A stretch of DNA of 64,000 nucleotides from NCBI GenBank assembly GCA_958402445.1, contig CATXTO010000005.1, positions 44,347 through 108,346 on the forward strand, in the 5' to 3' direction. Positions 36,601 to 43,615 of this stretch are shown here, one piece after another. The translations under genes were made by a program, and so were the position numbers. This stretch comes from an uncultured Eubacteriales bacterium. GTDB lineage: Bacteria; Bacillota; Clostridia; Oscillospirales; Oscillospiraceae. The number at the start of each line of letters is the position of its first letter. Within the stretch, counting starts at the first letter, position 1. The notes under the pieces are model-generated. The model did not search any database, was not told where the DNA came from, and saw nothing but the letters and a program-made list of their open reading frames with translations.

Positions 36601-36882
36601 GAGGACGGTTGTTTCCTGAATATCGGGAAGGGTGGTCTCCGCCGAAACGGCAGGCGCTACCTCCAAAGGTGTTGCGGGAACGGTGGTTTCCTGGGGCACG
36701 CCGGTCTCCGGCACTGTTGCGCCGAGCGTCTCCTGGGGAAGCGTCTGCTCTGCAGTGGCCTCCGGGCAATCGTCCGCCAGGGCATCCTGAGCGCGAACGC
36801 CGAAGGAGGTCAGGCTGAGCAGAATCGTGACGAACAGGAGCATGGAGACCCAGGCCCTGCGGTGGTTTTTCTTTGGTTTCAC
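33622..36882 (-). CDS. Giant VWA-domain surface protein, possible fibre tip adhesin
   Basis: Secreted protein of 1086 residues. I place the start at GTG 36882, which follows AAGGAGGGG and opens directly into a signal peptide (about 1-31); the frame extends upstream to 36948 but without a site. A Thr/Glu/Pro linker follows. The VWA domain begins at about residue 200 with the MIDAS motif DQSGSM and is interrupted by a Tyr/Asn/Arg-rich insert before resuming. Beta domains then lead to a SpaA-like prealbumin domain near the C-terminus (TGLPIGAYTVTEHADW). There is no sorting signal. VWA plus SpaA is typical of pilus tip adhesins; here it is embedded among SipW-dependent proteins. Confidence 0.85.
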   Translation of the reverse strand: MKPKKNHRRAWVSMLLFVTILLSLTSFGVRAQDALADDCPEATAEQTLPQETLGATVPETGVPQETTVPATPLEVAPAVSAETTLPDIQETTVLAPEGPEEGYTEPEQAEAGPAQQGTALPLLSESQQFYVGKNYTDAAPFLAPVAGATTQNRRAGGDNPDENGLELKKTAETQEDGSVSLSLEAYVTGESISSVVQSDVPTDIILVLDQSGSMRDPFGYQFRAYSQTTNTNYYSYNNRNNLWALLEDGSYIQVSLQREAIYEVYYSALTGWRNSYLYGSRENLYMLQSGSYEKVRVERSGNGSSRRTYRYYNSSNNVLLEESTGDNTVPANLYYTQSQQRTGYRYTYRYALNGETVTLRVNEVLTGGDDEAGVQLYARDSSSTSRLDALTAAITGFADAVVKKTTGADGVAGTEDDVAHRIAMVGFASGNRYNGAYYGYANSEVFIGSREYTYGISAQGQYANALQDMRSQSGIANIAASIGALDADGGTLTHLGLEMANGILAANPVPAGEKRNRVVIVFTDGAPGWSGYDAQYAGSAIMEAANTKGTYQATVYGVGIFDGADATSTGSASGTDVEKSNWFMQRLSSNDGVAQTPSYYLSAQDSKALQDIFEQISDQIEEGGARVKLDASTVLKDVISPYFNLPEAGPPVIQLFTASYIAADTWAHPVPFSAGSVTVEGKTISVTGFDYAENWVGTQTDTATGLVTYRGQKLIVKILIEPEDSFFGGEQVPTNDGSSGIYREGDLFEPFPLPRVDVPLRYEIAAQNQSVYLSQSVDLSQLLAFARGYRPNGVNSRFVTIEYTLMHEDTVIGTYIFRPGEAEGTWVWRSAEQPVLSEDTAYRLTCCVTSGALRKDGLSAEAKVFVFRPEITWQDQTIYLGEAPDYEDSQASLLWTGSPDAAAPAGPAPSLFYTYAPDAAAFQADTVVSVQAWIGETNITQWTIFRWSPSADCTCDQKPSEGNFRVHVQACFLTITKAGSSHVDASQSYLFQVRGTDQTNQDICLEVAVVSNRSVTITGLPIGAYTVTEHADWSWRYTPASVWSAVLSRGNPSASIRAENRRTEIHWLDGCAAADNIFDFIHGGAV

Positions 36883-36895
36883 TTTTGTCCCCTCC

Positions 36896-37441
36896 TTATT
36901 CTGCAGGCCAGCCGGTAGCTTCCCAGACCGTTCCGCCGTTGTTATCATACTGTACGGCCTGCGCTTGTATGGATATGGTGACCGTGCAGTTCTGATAGAT
37001 GTTTCCCATATCGGGTGAGGCGCGCAGCGTAGAGAACAGGTTCTCCGTAACGTGGCCCGCCGTTAAGGGCGATCCATAATAATACCAGCCGTCCCGCTCT
37101 TCCCAATGCGCCGTATCCAAGTCCAGAGAGAAATATGGGGCAAAGGAAAGCCCGTTGCTCACCTGGGTCTGCAGCCGTACCCGCACCCACATGGCGGCCA
37201 CGCCGGTATTCTCCAGATAAACTTTTTTTGTAATCTCCGCGCCTGGCATGACGCCTGAGAGCGCGCCGGATGGAAAGGGCTTGCCATCGGCACCCACCTC
37301 ATGAAGCTGCAGAGAAAGATTTCCCATGGTAATTACGTTGTTGGCCTTTGTTTCGTCCGTAAAGTAGGCCAGGGTGCGATAGGGCAGAAGCGCCAGCAAT
37401 AGAAGAAGCAGGGTCGCCGCCAATTGTTTTTGATGCATCAT
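36896..37441 (-). CDS. SipW-dependent TasA-like exported protein
   Basis: Protein of 181 residues with a short hydrophobic signal ending LAYFTDETKANNVITMGN, the classic SipW-type signal motif (AYFTD...N.F..G). The ectodomain carries PGAEITKKVYLENTGVAAMWVRVRLQ, the second TasA-family hallmark. It ends 13 bases before the GTG of the VWA gene, in the same operon. Likely a fibre or matrix subunit (inference). Confidence 0.82.
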   Translation of the reverse strand: MMHQKQLAATLLLLLLALLPYRTLAYFTDETKANNVITMGNLSLQLHEVGADGKPFPSGALSGVMPGAEITKKVYLENTGVAAMWVRVRLQTQVSNGLSFAPYFSLDLDTAHWEERDGWYYYGSPLTAGHVTENLFSTLRASPDMGNIYQNCTVTISIQAQAVQYDNNGGTVWEATGWPAE

Positions 37442-37525
37442 ACATCCCTCCCGGGTCCAGATTTCCTTTCATGTGTCCTTGACAGGCCACACATGGACTT
37501 CCCGCCGTTTGCAGGAGGCCTATGT

Positions 37526-37550
37526 GCGGCCTGCCCCATGGGCAGGCCGC
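37526..37550 (-). other. Intergenic stem-loop inside the TasA-like operon
   Basis: GCGGCCTGCCC (37526-37536) pairs perfectly with GGGCAGGCCGC (37540-37550). It lies just after the second TasA-like gene on the minus strand without a T-tract. This suggests an mRNA processing or stabilising element that sets different expression of upstream subunits and downstream VWA genes. Confidence 0.55.
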
Positions 37551-37566
37551 GGAAAAGTGCTGGGCT

Positions 37567-38232
37567 TTAAAATGCGTCATAGGTGCCAGGTACGCCGAAG
37601 GCCGTATCCAGCGCAGAGAAGGCGTCGCTGAACCCGGCGGATTGAACGCCTTCCGCCAAAACCTTGATCTCCCAATTCTCACCCAAAATTTCATTGAGTT
37701 CTGCCACATCGTCACCCGTGGCCCGGGAATCCAAAAAAACCTGATAGATTGCGTGGTCTTCCGTGACCGACGCCGGTGCCAGAGGCTGCCGATAGGTAAC
37801 CACGTAGACATGGTAGACAATGCCGTCTATCGTGGTATTATAGGAATTCCAGAGACCGCCGCTGGTCTTTTCCCAGGACCAGTGTTTCAGGGAGGCTTCG
37901 CTGTATGTAAAATGCAGCAGGGGATTTGGTTGTGCGTCTAGAACGGCGGGAACAGCGATATGGACCCGGGCATAAGCTGGCTCCGTGCCGGTATTTTTCA
38001 CGTCGACTTCCTTGACAATGGCATTTTGCAGCGTACCGTCCTCCACACTTCCCGTGGCGGGCAGGAGTTTGGAGTTCTGCTCAAAGTTTTCCAGCAGCTG
38101 AATTTTGACGTTCCCCACTACAAAGACATTATCCGCCTGATCCTTGTCGGTAAAGTAGGCCAGCGAGGTGCCAGCGATGGCGATGGCGGCCACCGCGACC
38201 AAAAGACAAAGAGCGATAGCTTTTCTTTTCAT
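37567..38232 (-). CDS. SipW-dependent TasA-like exported protein
   Basis: Protein of 221 residues. A typical signal segment ends GTSLAYFTDKDQADNVFVVG; the ectodomain has KEVDVKNTGTEPAYARVHIAV. It is the largest of the four TasA-like subunits here and lies upstream of a stable intergenic hairpin, as expected for a major subunit expressed above later genes. Preceded by GGAAGG-type pairing. Confidence 0.83.
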   Translation of the reverse strand: MKRKAIALCLLVAVAAIAIAGTSLAYFTDKDQADNVFVVGNVKIQLLENFEQNSKLLPATGSVEDGTLQNAIVKEVDVKNTGTEPAYARVHIAVPAVLDAQPNPLLHFTYSEASLKHWSWEKTSGGLWNSYNTTIDGIVYHVYVVTYRQPLAPASVTEDHAIYQVFLDSRATGDDVAELNEILGENWEIKVLAEGVQSAGFSDAFSALDTAFGVPGTYDAF

Positions 38233-38283
38233 TTATAGAAACTTCCTTTCGTCCGAAATAAGCGGCGCGCCGGCAGTGTTCCG

Positions 38284-38865
38284 TCAGGGGTTGACAGGCG
38301 CGGCCCACGTGCCGCCCAAAATGGCTTCGAAGGCCAGTAGGGCTTCCGCTGCCGTCTGACCAGCAGCCTGATGGGCGTAAGCGGTGACGGTGATGGTTTT
38401 TTCTTCCAATGTGTTGATATTTTCCTTCGTAACCTGTTCACCGCTGATCGTCACAGTCGTAAAGACCTTCGTGAGCGTCGTGTCGTTGGCGGAGGTCGGG
38501 ACCTGTGCTTTGTACGAATAGATAGTCTTGTTGCCCTGTACCGAGACCGGGGTCCAGTCGCTGTGAATATTCGGTATGCCAACGATGGCATCATCGATGA
38601 CCAGGTTGTTTTCCACGCAGACCAGCACCCAACAGGCCTCGCTGTTGGCCAGGATCGTTACGGTGGGGTCTTTGGCGATTTCCGCGCCGGGATAAACTTT
38701 CGCAGGGTCTTTGTAGTTGGGCTCGTCCAGTTTGATTTCGATGTCGCCGGTGGTAAAGGTGTTGGTAATTGCGGCGGAATCCGCCAGCCAAGCCAAGCTT
38801 CCGCCTACTGCGCACGCGGAAATCAGCAGAACTGCCGCTACCAGAATCCATACCCGTTTTTTCAT
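38284..38865 (-). CDS. SipW-dependent TasA-like exported protein
   Basis: Protein of 193 residues. The signal ends GGSLAWLADSAAITNTFTTG, the variant motif with AWLAD instead of AYFTD. The ectodomain follows the family pattern but the usual NTG motif is replaced by NSEACWVLVCVEN. The start is the second of two close ATGs (38865) because GAGG lies at normal spacing from it and too close to the first (38871). Directly downstream of the sipW-like gene. Confidence 0.8.
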   Translation of the reverse strand: MKKRVWILVAAVLLISACAVGGSLAWLADSAAITNTFTTGDIEIKLDEPNYKDPAKVYPGAEIAKDPTVTILANSEACWVLVCVENNLVIDDAIVGIPNIHSDWTPVSVQGNKTIYSYKAQVPTSANDTTLTKVFTTVTISGEQVTKENINTLEEKTITVTAYAHQAAGQTAAEALLAFEAILGGTWAAPVNP

Positions 38866-38922
38866 GTACATTCCTCATTTCTCATCATTTTATAATGTAT
38901 AATCAGTGCCGCCGGGCACAGA

Positions 38923-39474
38923 TTACCCCCTCTTTGCATGCCGCTTGCACTCCGCCTTTTCCTGCTTTTTCGATTTGCCCAGCAAATCCGGGAGAAATGC
39001 TCCCAGCAGAAGCACCAGCACGCCGGCTGCGGCAAAATATACGCCAGGAACCGTGGTGATTCCATTTAGAAAATAACCCACTCCGGGTACGCAGAATACA
39101 ACTACGCCCACAAGGTTGGCCTCCTGCACAGGACTGCCGTCAATGGTATCGTTGGCGTCGCCCTTTGTGGTGAGATGCCGGGCTACAGAGTCCACGGCCA
39201 CCACCCGATGCGTCGCAACCTCCAACTCCGCGTTTTGGACGAAGGTGATAATGTCGCCCACCTGAATTTGGTCAAATTCCGTTTTTTGCACAAAGAGCAA
39301 GGCGCCGACCGGCAACGCCGGCTCCATACTCCCGGAGAGTACGGCATAGGGTGTGATACCAAATAGCCGGATGCCTACCAATATCAGCGCCAGGAGCCCT
39401 GTAATGGCGACCAGGGCGGTAGTGAACCAACTCCAGACTCTTCGCAGTCTGCGCAGATTGACAGCCGTTTTCAT
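38923..39474 (-). CDS. sipW: SipW-type signal peptidase I
   Basis: ER-type signal peptidase of 183 residues that cleaves the special signals of TasA-like proteins. An N-terminal membrane helix (about 17-38) precedes VLSGSMEPALP with nucleophile S49. The Lys of normal SPase I is replaced by His (ATHRVV, H89), the mark of the archaeal/ER/SipW group, and TKGDAND carries the third catalytic Asp. A C-terminal membrane helix and a basic tail end the protein. It heads the operon containing four cognate substrates. AGGAGGTG abuts the start, so the exact start codon (GTG 39477 or ATG 39474) is uncertain. Confidence 0.92.
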   Translation of the reverse strand: MKTAVNLRRLRRVWSWFTTALVAITGLLALILVGIRLFGITPYAVLSGSMEPALPVGALLFVQKTEFDQIQVGDIITFVQNAELEVATHRVVAVDSVARHLTTKGDANDTIDGSPVQEANLVGVVVFCVPGVGYFLNGITTVPGVYFAAAGVLVLLLGAFLPDLLGKSKKQEKAECKRHAKRG

Positions 39475-39587
39475 CACCTCCTGTGTTATTCGGGAAAATA
39501 ACGGCCTATGTACAGCTCTTTGCCCTGTTTTAAGGGTATACTATAGATAGAACGCGATTTTTTCCCGTATGGAAATCTGGAAAACGA

Positions 39588-39830
39588 TCACTCCTTTCTG
39601 ACTAATATGGATACTTTGTTCTGTTCAACCGCCTCGTATCGGTCTATGACAGCTTGAATGGCCAGCCGGGCGGTATGCCCCGCCCTTCGCCCCTTACTGA
39701 CCTGAAGCAGTGTATCGTAGGGGATGTTTGCCTCCGCTGCCAATTGTTTTTTCGTAATGCCGCGCCGCAGACAAAATGCGGCCACAGCGACGCCCCATTC
39801 ATTCATGGGATCACGGTTTCCTTGCTGCAT
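39588..39830 (-). CDS. Small XRE-like helix-turn-helix protein
   Basis: An 80-residue protein with a helix-turn-helix of the Cro/XRE kind: FCLRRGITKKQLAAEANIPYDTLLQVSKGRR. No effector domain. It is encoded 114 bases upstream of sipW in the same direction and divergently from a second XRE gene, so it is a candidate regulator of the surface operon and of itself through the repeats at 39925-40050. Confidence 0.75.
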   Translation of the reverse strand: MQQGNRDPMNEWGVAVAAFCLRRGITKKQLAAEANIPYDTLLQVSKGRRAGHTARLAIQAVIDRYEAVEQNKVSILVRKE

Positions 39831-39922
39831 ATGTGCCTCCTTTGCAGATGAAGAAGTCTCCGGTCTGCCTTTGGGGCGCGGTGCCGTCGTCCGGCACGGG
39901 CCAAAAAAGGCGGAGATTTGGG

Positions 39923-40050
39923 CTTGTCAAGTTATAGTGACTTGTTGAAATGACAAAAGCATGCTATACTTCAGATGCAGGCAGTCGTTATAACTTGACA
40001 GAAATATACTGTGCTTCCATTTTAATCTACAATTGTATATATGTCAAGTT
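39923..40050. promoter_or_regulatory. Operator-like repeats between divergent XRE genes
   Basis: Three copies of one motif: TGTCAAGTTATA at 39925-39936 (plus), TATAACTTGACA at 39989-40000 (its exact inverse), and TGTCAAGTT at 40042-40050 (plus). The first also forms the palindrome CTTGTCAAG (39923-39931). The inverse copy contains a TTGACA hexamer, so a repressor bound here would cover a -35 element for the plus-strand gene. Confidence 0.6.
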
Positions 40051-40079
40051 GAAATGTGGATTAATTGGGGAGATTTTTT

Positions 40080-40463
40080 ATGACAATACAGGAACGTATT
40101 TTAAAGCTATTGGAAAGAAATAGGAGACAACAAAAGGAATTGGCGGCATATATCAATGTTTCCTACTCCACACTCAACAGTTGGCTGCGGAGGAACCGGG
40201 ATATTCCTGCACAATATATAATACGTATTTGTAGATTCTTGAGCTGTACACCTGAATATCTCATCGAGGGAGAGGAGAAGCCAGAACAAAATACCCCCGC
40301 CATAACGTGTCTCAGCGATGAGGCGCTGCGGATGGCCGCTGTGTGGGACACTTTGGATGTGGCGGGTAAGGCGATTACTCTGGGAGAGGTTTACCGCCGT
40401 GCGGAGTTAAGCTTCCGACCTTCCGAAGAGCAGAGTGGAAAGCCGTGGAAACAGGCAAAATAA
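40080..40463 (+). CDS. XRE family transcriptional regulator
   Basis: Protein of 127 residues with an N-terminal helix-turn-helix (ERILKLLERNRRQQKELAAY, then INVSYSTLNSWLRR) and a helical C-terminal part (LSDEALRMAAVWDTLDVAGK). The start is ATG 40080, preceded by GGGGAG; a TTG at 40065 lies before this site. Divergent from the other XRE gene, with shared operator-like repeats between them. It ends before a bidirectional terminator. Confidence 0.82.
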   Translation: MTIQERILKLLERNRRQQKELAAYINVSYSTLNSWLRRNRDIPAQYIIRICRFLSCTPEYLIEGEEKPEQNTPAITCLSDEALRMAAVWDTLDVAGKAITLGEVYRRAELSFRPSEEQSGKPWKQAK

Positions 40464-40524
40464 TTCACTTAATTTGGCTTTCGGCCAGATGAAAACAGCG
40501 CCCGACGGCACAACCCCATAAAAT

Positions 40525-40569
40525 AAACAGACGCCCTGCGCATCTTAAATGCGCAGGGCGTCTGTTTTT
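40525..40569. terminator. Bidirectional terminator between the XRE gene and ribU
   Basis: A long perfect inverted repeat, AAACAGACGCCCTGCGCAT with its complement, around CTTAA, is flanked by A- and T-tracts; it serves both convergent genes. Confidence 0.93.
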
Positions 40570-40579
40570 CAAAACTGTT

Positions 40580-41299
40580 TCAGCTGATTTTGCTGAACAG
40601 CGGCTTTTCCACCCGTTTGTATAAAAGAAGAGTCAAGGCAGAGACTACGGTACCTTTAATTAAATTTAGTGGGACTACAGAAAACAGCACCAAAGTGGAA
40701 ACGGAGTGAATTCCGCTGTTTATGGTGCTTCCCATGCCCACAATGGCGTCCAGAGGCACGCCATAAAGCACGGCGAACTTGGGAAGCAGGTACACCGCGT
40801 TGAAAATGCTTCCAAAAACAGTCATAGCAACCGTCCCCAGGGCCAGACCAATCCAAGCGTTGCGCTTAGTTTTGTGCATATGATAACAAATAGAAGCGGG
40901 GAGTACCAGAGAACAGCCTATAACAAAGTTTGCAAAATCGCCCACGAACGCAGTGGTGGTGCCTTTGATGAAAAGCTTGAGGATTATTTTAATGGCTTCG
41001 CAGACTACGCCAGCGGAGGGTCCTAAGTAAAACGAGCATAGCAGCACCGGCAGCTCCGAGAAGTCCAGCCTATAAAAATCCGGAGCCAGAAATAAAAGCG
41101 GAAAATCCAACAGGTGCAGAATCATGGCCAGTGCGCCGCACATGGCCACAATGGTTAACCTGCGAGCGGGGGCGATACGCCGTTTTTGCGGCAGAAAATG
41201 CTCTGCAACCCGGGCCAACACGCCCAGCGCCGCGATGATCAGGGCGCACACCAGAAGAAAAGACAGGTTATCTCTTGCGGTTTGCAGCAGTTCTTTCAA
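40580..41299 (-). CDS. ribU: ECF transporter riboflavin-specificity subunit RibU
   Basis: Membrane S-component of an energy-coupling factor transporter, 239 residues with about six helices after a short N-terminal extension. The segment FYRLDFSELPVLLCSFYLGP is typical of RibU, and the upstream FMN riboswitch strongly supports riboflavin as substrate. It works with a shared EcfA-EcfA'-EcfT module, not encoded here. Translation starts at TTG 41299 after AGGTGAT. Expression is expected to fall when FMN is abundant. Confidence 0.92.
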   Translation of the reverse strand: MKELLQTARDNLSFLLVCALIIAALGVLARVAEHFLPQKRRIAPARRLTIVAMCGALAMILHLLDFPLLFLAPDFYRLDFSELPVLLCSFYLGPSAGVVCEAIKIILKLFIKGTTTAFVGDFANFVIGCSLVLPASICYHMHKTKRNAWIGLALGTVAMTVFGSIFNAVYLLPKFAVLYGVPLDAIVGMGSTINSGIHSVSTLVLFSVVPLNLIKGTVVSALTLLLYKRVEKPLFSKIS

Positions 41300-41315
41300 G
41301 CTTCATCACCTCATA

Positions 41316-41348
41316 CAAAAAATAACGCCCGGAGGAATACTCCGAGCG
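41316..41348 (-). terminator. Riboswitch expression-platform terminator
   Basis: On the minus strand CGCTCGGAG and CTCCGGGCG form a stem (41326-41348) followed by TTATTTTTTG, between the FMN aptamer and the ribU start. An adjacent GCGCACC/GGTGCG stem (41359-41376) may take part in the switch. Confidence 0.8.
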
Positions 41349-41376
41349 CGAAAATTGACGCACCAAAGAGGTGCGC

Positions 41377-41503
41377 ATCTTCTTCCATCCAGACTCTACT
41401 GTCGGTGCTGGACTTCCACCAGCTCGGCGCCGAGAGGTTCGGCGTTCGCGGACTCGCGCACTGCGCTCACCGCCGGTCGGGAATTTCACCCTGCCCTGAA
41501 GAT
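41377..41503 (-). ncRNA. FMN riboswitch (RFN element)
   Basis: On the minus strand the aptamer begins ATCTTCAGGGCAGGGTGAAA, continues with TTCCCGACCGGCGGT and AGTCCGCGA, and ends AGTAGAGTCTGGATGGAAG with AAGAT closing the P1 stem. All these segments belong to the conserved RFN core. It lies between a strong promoter and the transcription terminator preceding ribU, so it acts by premature termination when FMN binds. Confidence 0.96.
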
Positions 41504-41519
41504 TCCATATTATATTTTT

Positions 41520-41548
41520 ACTATACCGCTGCCTTCTTTGATTGTCAA
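41520..41548 (-). promoter_or_regulatory. Promoter of the FMN riboswitch-ribU transcript
   Basis: On the minus strand TTGACA (41548-41543), 17 bases, TATAGT (41525-41520), placing the RNA start just ahead of the aptamer. Confidence 0.88.
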
Positions 41549-41574
41549 CCCTTTTCTTTTTCAAAAGGATGTGC

Positions 41575-41629
41575 TATAATAATTACAAATCGTTACATTT
41601 GCCTGGCCGGGCTGTAGCGGGAATGTAAC
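41575..41629 (+). promoter_or_regulatory. Extended -10 promoter and leader stem-loop ahead of the SLOG gene
   Basis: TGTGCTATAAT provides an extended -10 (TATAAT 41575-41580). In the leader GTTACATT (41594-41601) and AATGTAAC (41622-41629) are exact complements around a GC-rich loop. The function of the stem is unknown. Confidence 0.45.
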
Positions 41630-41666
41630 TTTAAGAGCTACTTGGTATGCCGGGCAGGGGAGTAGT

Positions 41667-42152
41667 ATGATTTGTGCATTCACTGGTCACCGACCGGGGA
41701 AGCTGCCCTGGGGAGATCGGGAGACGGACCCGCGCTGTCTGGCCCTCAAGGTTCAGATTGCCCAGGCAGTTGCCCGGGCGAGGGAAAAGGGCGTGGACAC
41801 CTATGCCTGCGGCTTTGCCAGGGGCTGCGATTTTTATTTTTTGGAGACGGTTTTGGCGCTTCGGCAGACGGCCCCCCGGTTACGCTTGGAGGCGTGGCTC
41901 CCCTGCCCAGAGCAGTCGGACCGATGGCCGGAGGCAGACCGGGTCCGGTATACCTCCGGCTTGCGGCAATGCGATGCGATCCATGTGTTGGAGCCGGTTT
42001 ATTCCCCCGGTTGCATGCTGCGCCGGAATCGGGCGATGCTGGATCGGGCCGACTTCCTGATCAGCGTTTATGACGGTTCCGGTGGCGGAACCGGTGCCGC
42101 AGTGGCTTACGCGAAAAGGCTTGGGGTACCTGTGGACGCACTTTGGCTTTGA
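41667..42152 (+). CDS. SLOG family protein (DUF1273/YpsA-like)
   Basis: A 161-residue Rossmannoid protein. It begins ICAFTGHRPGKLPWG, the diagnostic N-terminus of the YpsA-like SLOG family, followed by YACGFARGCDFYFLETVLAL and a C-terminal VYDGSGGGTGAAVAYAK with a Gly-rich loop. SLOG proteins are predicted nucleotide-ligand sensors or processors; the function of this branch is unsettled. GGGGAG precedes ATG 41667. It is convergent with the following minus-strand gene, whose end abuts it. Confidence 0.88.
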   Translation: MICAFTGHRPGKLPWGDRETDPRCLALKVQIAQAVARAREKGVDTYACGFARGCDFYFLETVLALRQTAPRLRLEAWLPCPEQSDRWPEADRVRYTSGLRQCDAIHVLEPVYSPGCMLRRNRAMLDRADFLISVYDGSGGGTGAAVAYAKRLGVPVDALWL

Positions 42153-42617
42153 CTAGCCGGGCATTTGGAAGCCCTGTACCACGCCGCTGGCAGAGGTGTT
42201 GGTGATGTCGCCGCCGATGACCTGATCCTTATAGATGAGGAGCGTGGCATAAACCGGGTCGGTGGCTTCCGGGTAATTGCGGATTTCGTACACATAGCGG
42301 GTGGCGGTCTTCCCGGCGTATTGGGTCAGGTCAAATCCCTGACTCATCTGTAGGGCGTTGTAGCGGTCGTAGACCTCTGTGGTTTCCGCGGGAATCTTCA
42401 CCTGTTGGGTTTCTACAGGCGCCGGTGTGACCTCCCAGCCGAAATCGGTTAGGAACTTAACCCGACCGTCGTTTGTCGAAATAGAAACCGGCTGCTGGGC
42501 GGGGACCTTGGGTTCTTTTCCGCCGGCTAGGACGCAAATCAGGACGATCAGCGCCACCACGGCCACCGCGACGATGGCAATTTTCTTTTTATTGACTTTT
42601 GCGGTCATAACGACCAT
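42153..42617 (-). CDS. Membrane-anchored DUF4830-like protein
   Basis: Protein of 154 residues with one N-terminal membrane helix (about 11-31) after a basic KVNKKK stretch. The extracellular part contains VKFLTDFGWEV, YDRYNALQMSQGFDLTQYAG and YVYEIRNYP, which I recall as the DUF4830 pattern. Function unknown. The start is ATG 42617 after GGAGGG; upstream in-frame codons lie before this site. Its stop abuts the convergent SLOG gene with no intervening base. Confidence 0.75.
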   Translation of the reverse strand: MVVMTAKVNKKKIAIVAVAVVALIVLICVLAGGKEPKVPAQQPVSISTNDGRVKFLTDFGWEVTPAPVETQQVKIPAETTEVYDRYNALQMSQGFDLTQYAGKTATRYVYEIRNYPEATDPVYATLLIYKDQVIGGDITNTSASGVVQGFQMPG

Positions 42618-42693
42618 GACAATCCCTCCAGTTGTAAGTTGGTGATACATCCTATTCTACTGGTGGGACAAATAGAACGGGAGGGGGGACAAG

Positions 42694-43404
42694 ATGCCGC
42701 AGCGGTTGGACAAAATGCTGGCAAACGCTGGAGTCGGCACGCGCAGTCAGGTCCGGATGATTCTGCGGGCAGGACGCGTTGCCGTAAACGGGATGGCAGT
42801 TCGGGATGGATCGGTTCAGGTAGCGCCGGAATTGGATTCCATTTTTGTAGATGGCGTCCAGGTGGCCGCTCGGGAACGGATTGTGTTAATGCTCAATAAG
42901 CCTGCAGGTTTTATAAGCGCCACGGAGGACTCCCGCGATCCAACGGTAATGGAACTGATCCCGAAGGAGCTGTGTCGCCGCGGTCTGGCGCCAATCGGCC
43001 GCCTGGACAAGGAGACGGAGGGACTGCTGCTGTTTACGGACGACGGCGCGTTGGCGCATGTGCTGCTCTCTCCCAAGTCCCAGGTGTCCAAGCGCTACTA
43101 TGCGCGGCACAAGGGGCAGGCAACTCCGGCGGATGTTCAAGCCTTCGCGGACGGATTGGTGCTCCAGGATGGGACCCAATGCCTGCCGGCGCGTCTGGAA
43201 CCGATGGGACCTGGAGAAAGCATGATCACAGTTTGGGAAGGGAAATACCACCAAGTCCGTCGGATGATGGCGGCCAGGGGGCTGCAAGTCCTCTACCTAG
43301 AGCGTCAGGCCGAGGGCGCGGTGACACTGGACCGGCTTCCCCGGGGCCAGGTCCGGGTTCTGACGCCGCGCGAGTGCGACGCGCTGCTTCGCTCGGAGGA
43401 CTGA
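42694..43404 (+). CDS. RsuA/RluB/RluF family rRNA pseudouridine synthase
   Basis: Protein of 236 residues. An N-terminal S4 RNA-binding domain (RLDKMLANAGVGTRSQVRMI) is followed by the pseudouridine synthase domain with catalytic Asp in GRLDKETEGLLLFTDDG. KRYYA and KYHQVRRMMAARGL complete the family signature. It modifies uridine in 16S or 23S rRNA; the exact position cannot be read from sequence. GGAGGGG precedes ATG 42694. Confidence 0.93.
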   Translation: MPQRLDKMLANAGVGTRSQVRMILRAGRVAVNGMAVRDGSVQVAPELDSIFVDGVQVAARERIVLMLNKPAGFISATEDSRDPTVMELIPKELCRRGLAPIGRLDKETEGLLLFTDDGALAHVLLSPKSQVSKRYYARHKGQATPADVQAFADGLVLQDGTQCLPARLEPMGPGESMITVWEGKYHQVRRMMAARGLQVLYLERQAEGAVTLDRLPRGQVRVLTPRECDALLRSED

Positions 43405-43505
43405 GCGATAAGGGCGAATCATTCGGCAACTTTACGGACGCCGCCTGGCCAAAAGCTGGAAGCGCAGTGTCAAAATCGGGTATATTACATAAAAAACCAA
43501 ATCAG

Positions 43506-43560
43506 TTTTGCAATATTTTGTCAAATGCCACTTGCAAAATGTGCAAAATCGGTGTATCAT
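43506..43560 (+). promoter_or_regulatory. Promoter with overlapping TTTTGCA inverted repeats
   Basis: TTGCAA (43532-43537), 17 bases, TATCAT (43555-43560). TTTTGCA (43506-43512) and two copies of TGCAAAA (43533-43539, 43542-43548) overlap this promoter, suggesting autoregulation by the downstream regulator. Confidence 0.55.
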
Positions 43561-43615
43561 GGGGGTGTGATTTTGTGTAATACGCAATTATGCAATTTTC
43601 AAGGAGGGCGCTTCC

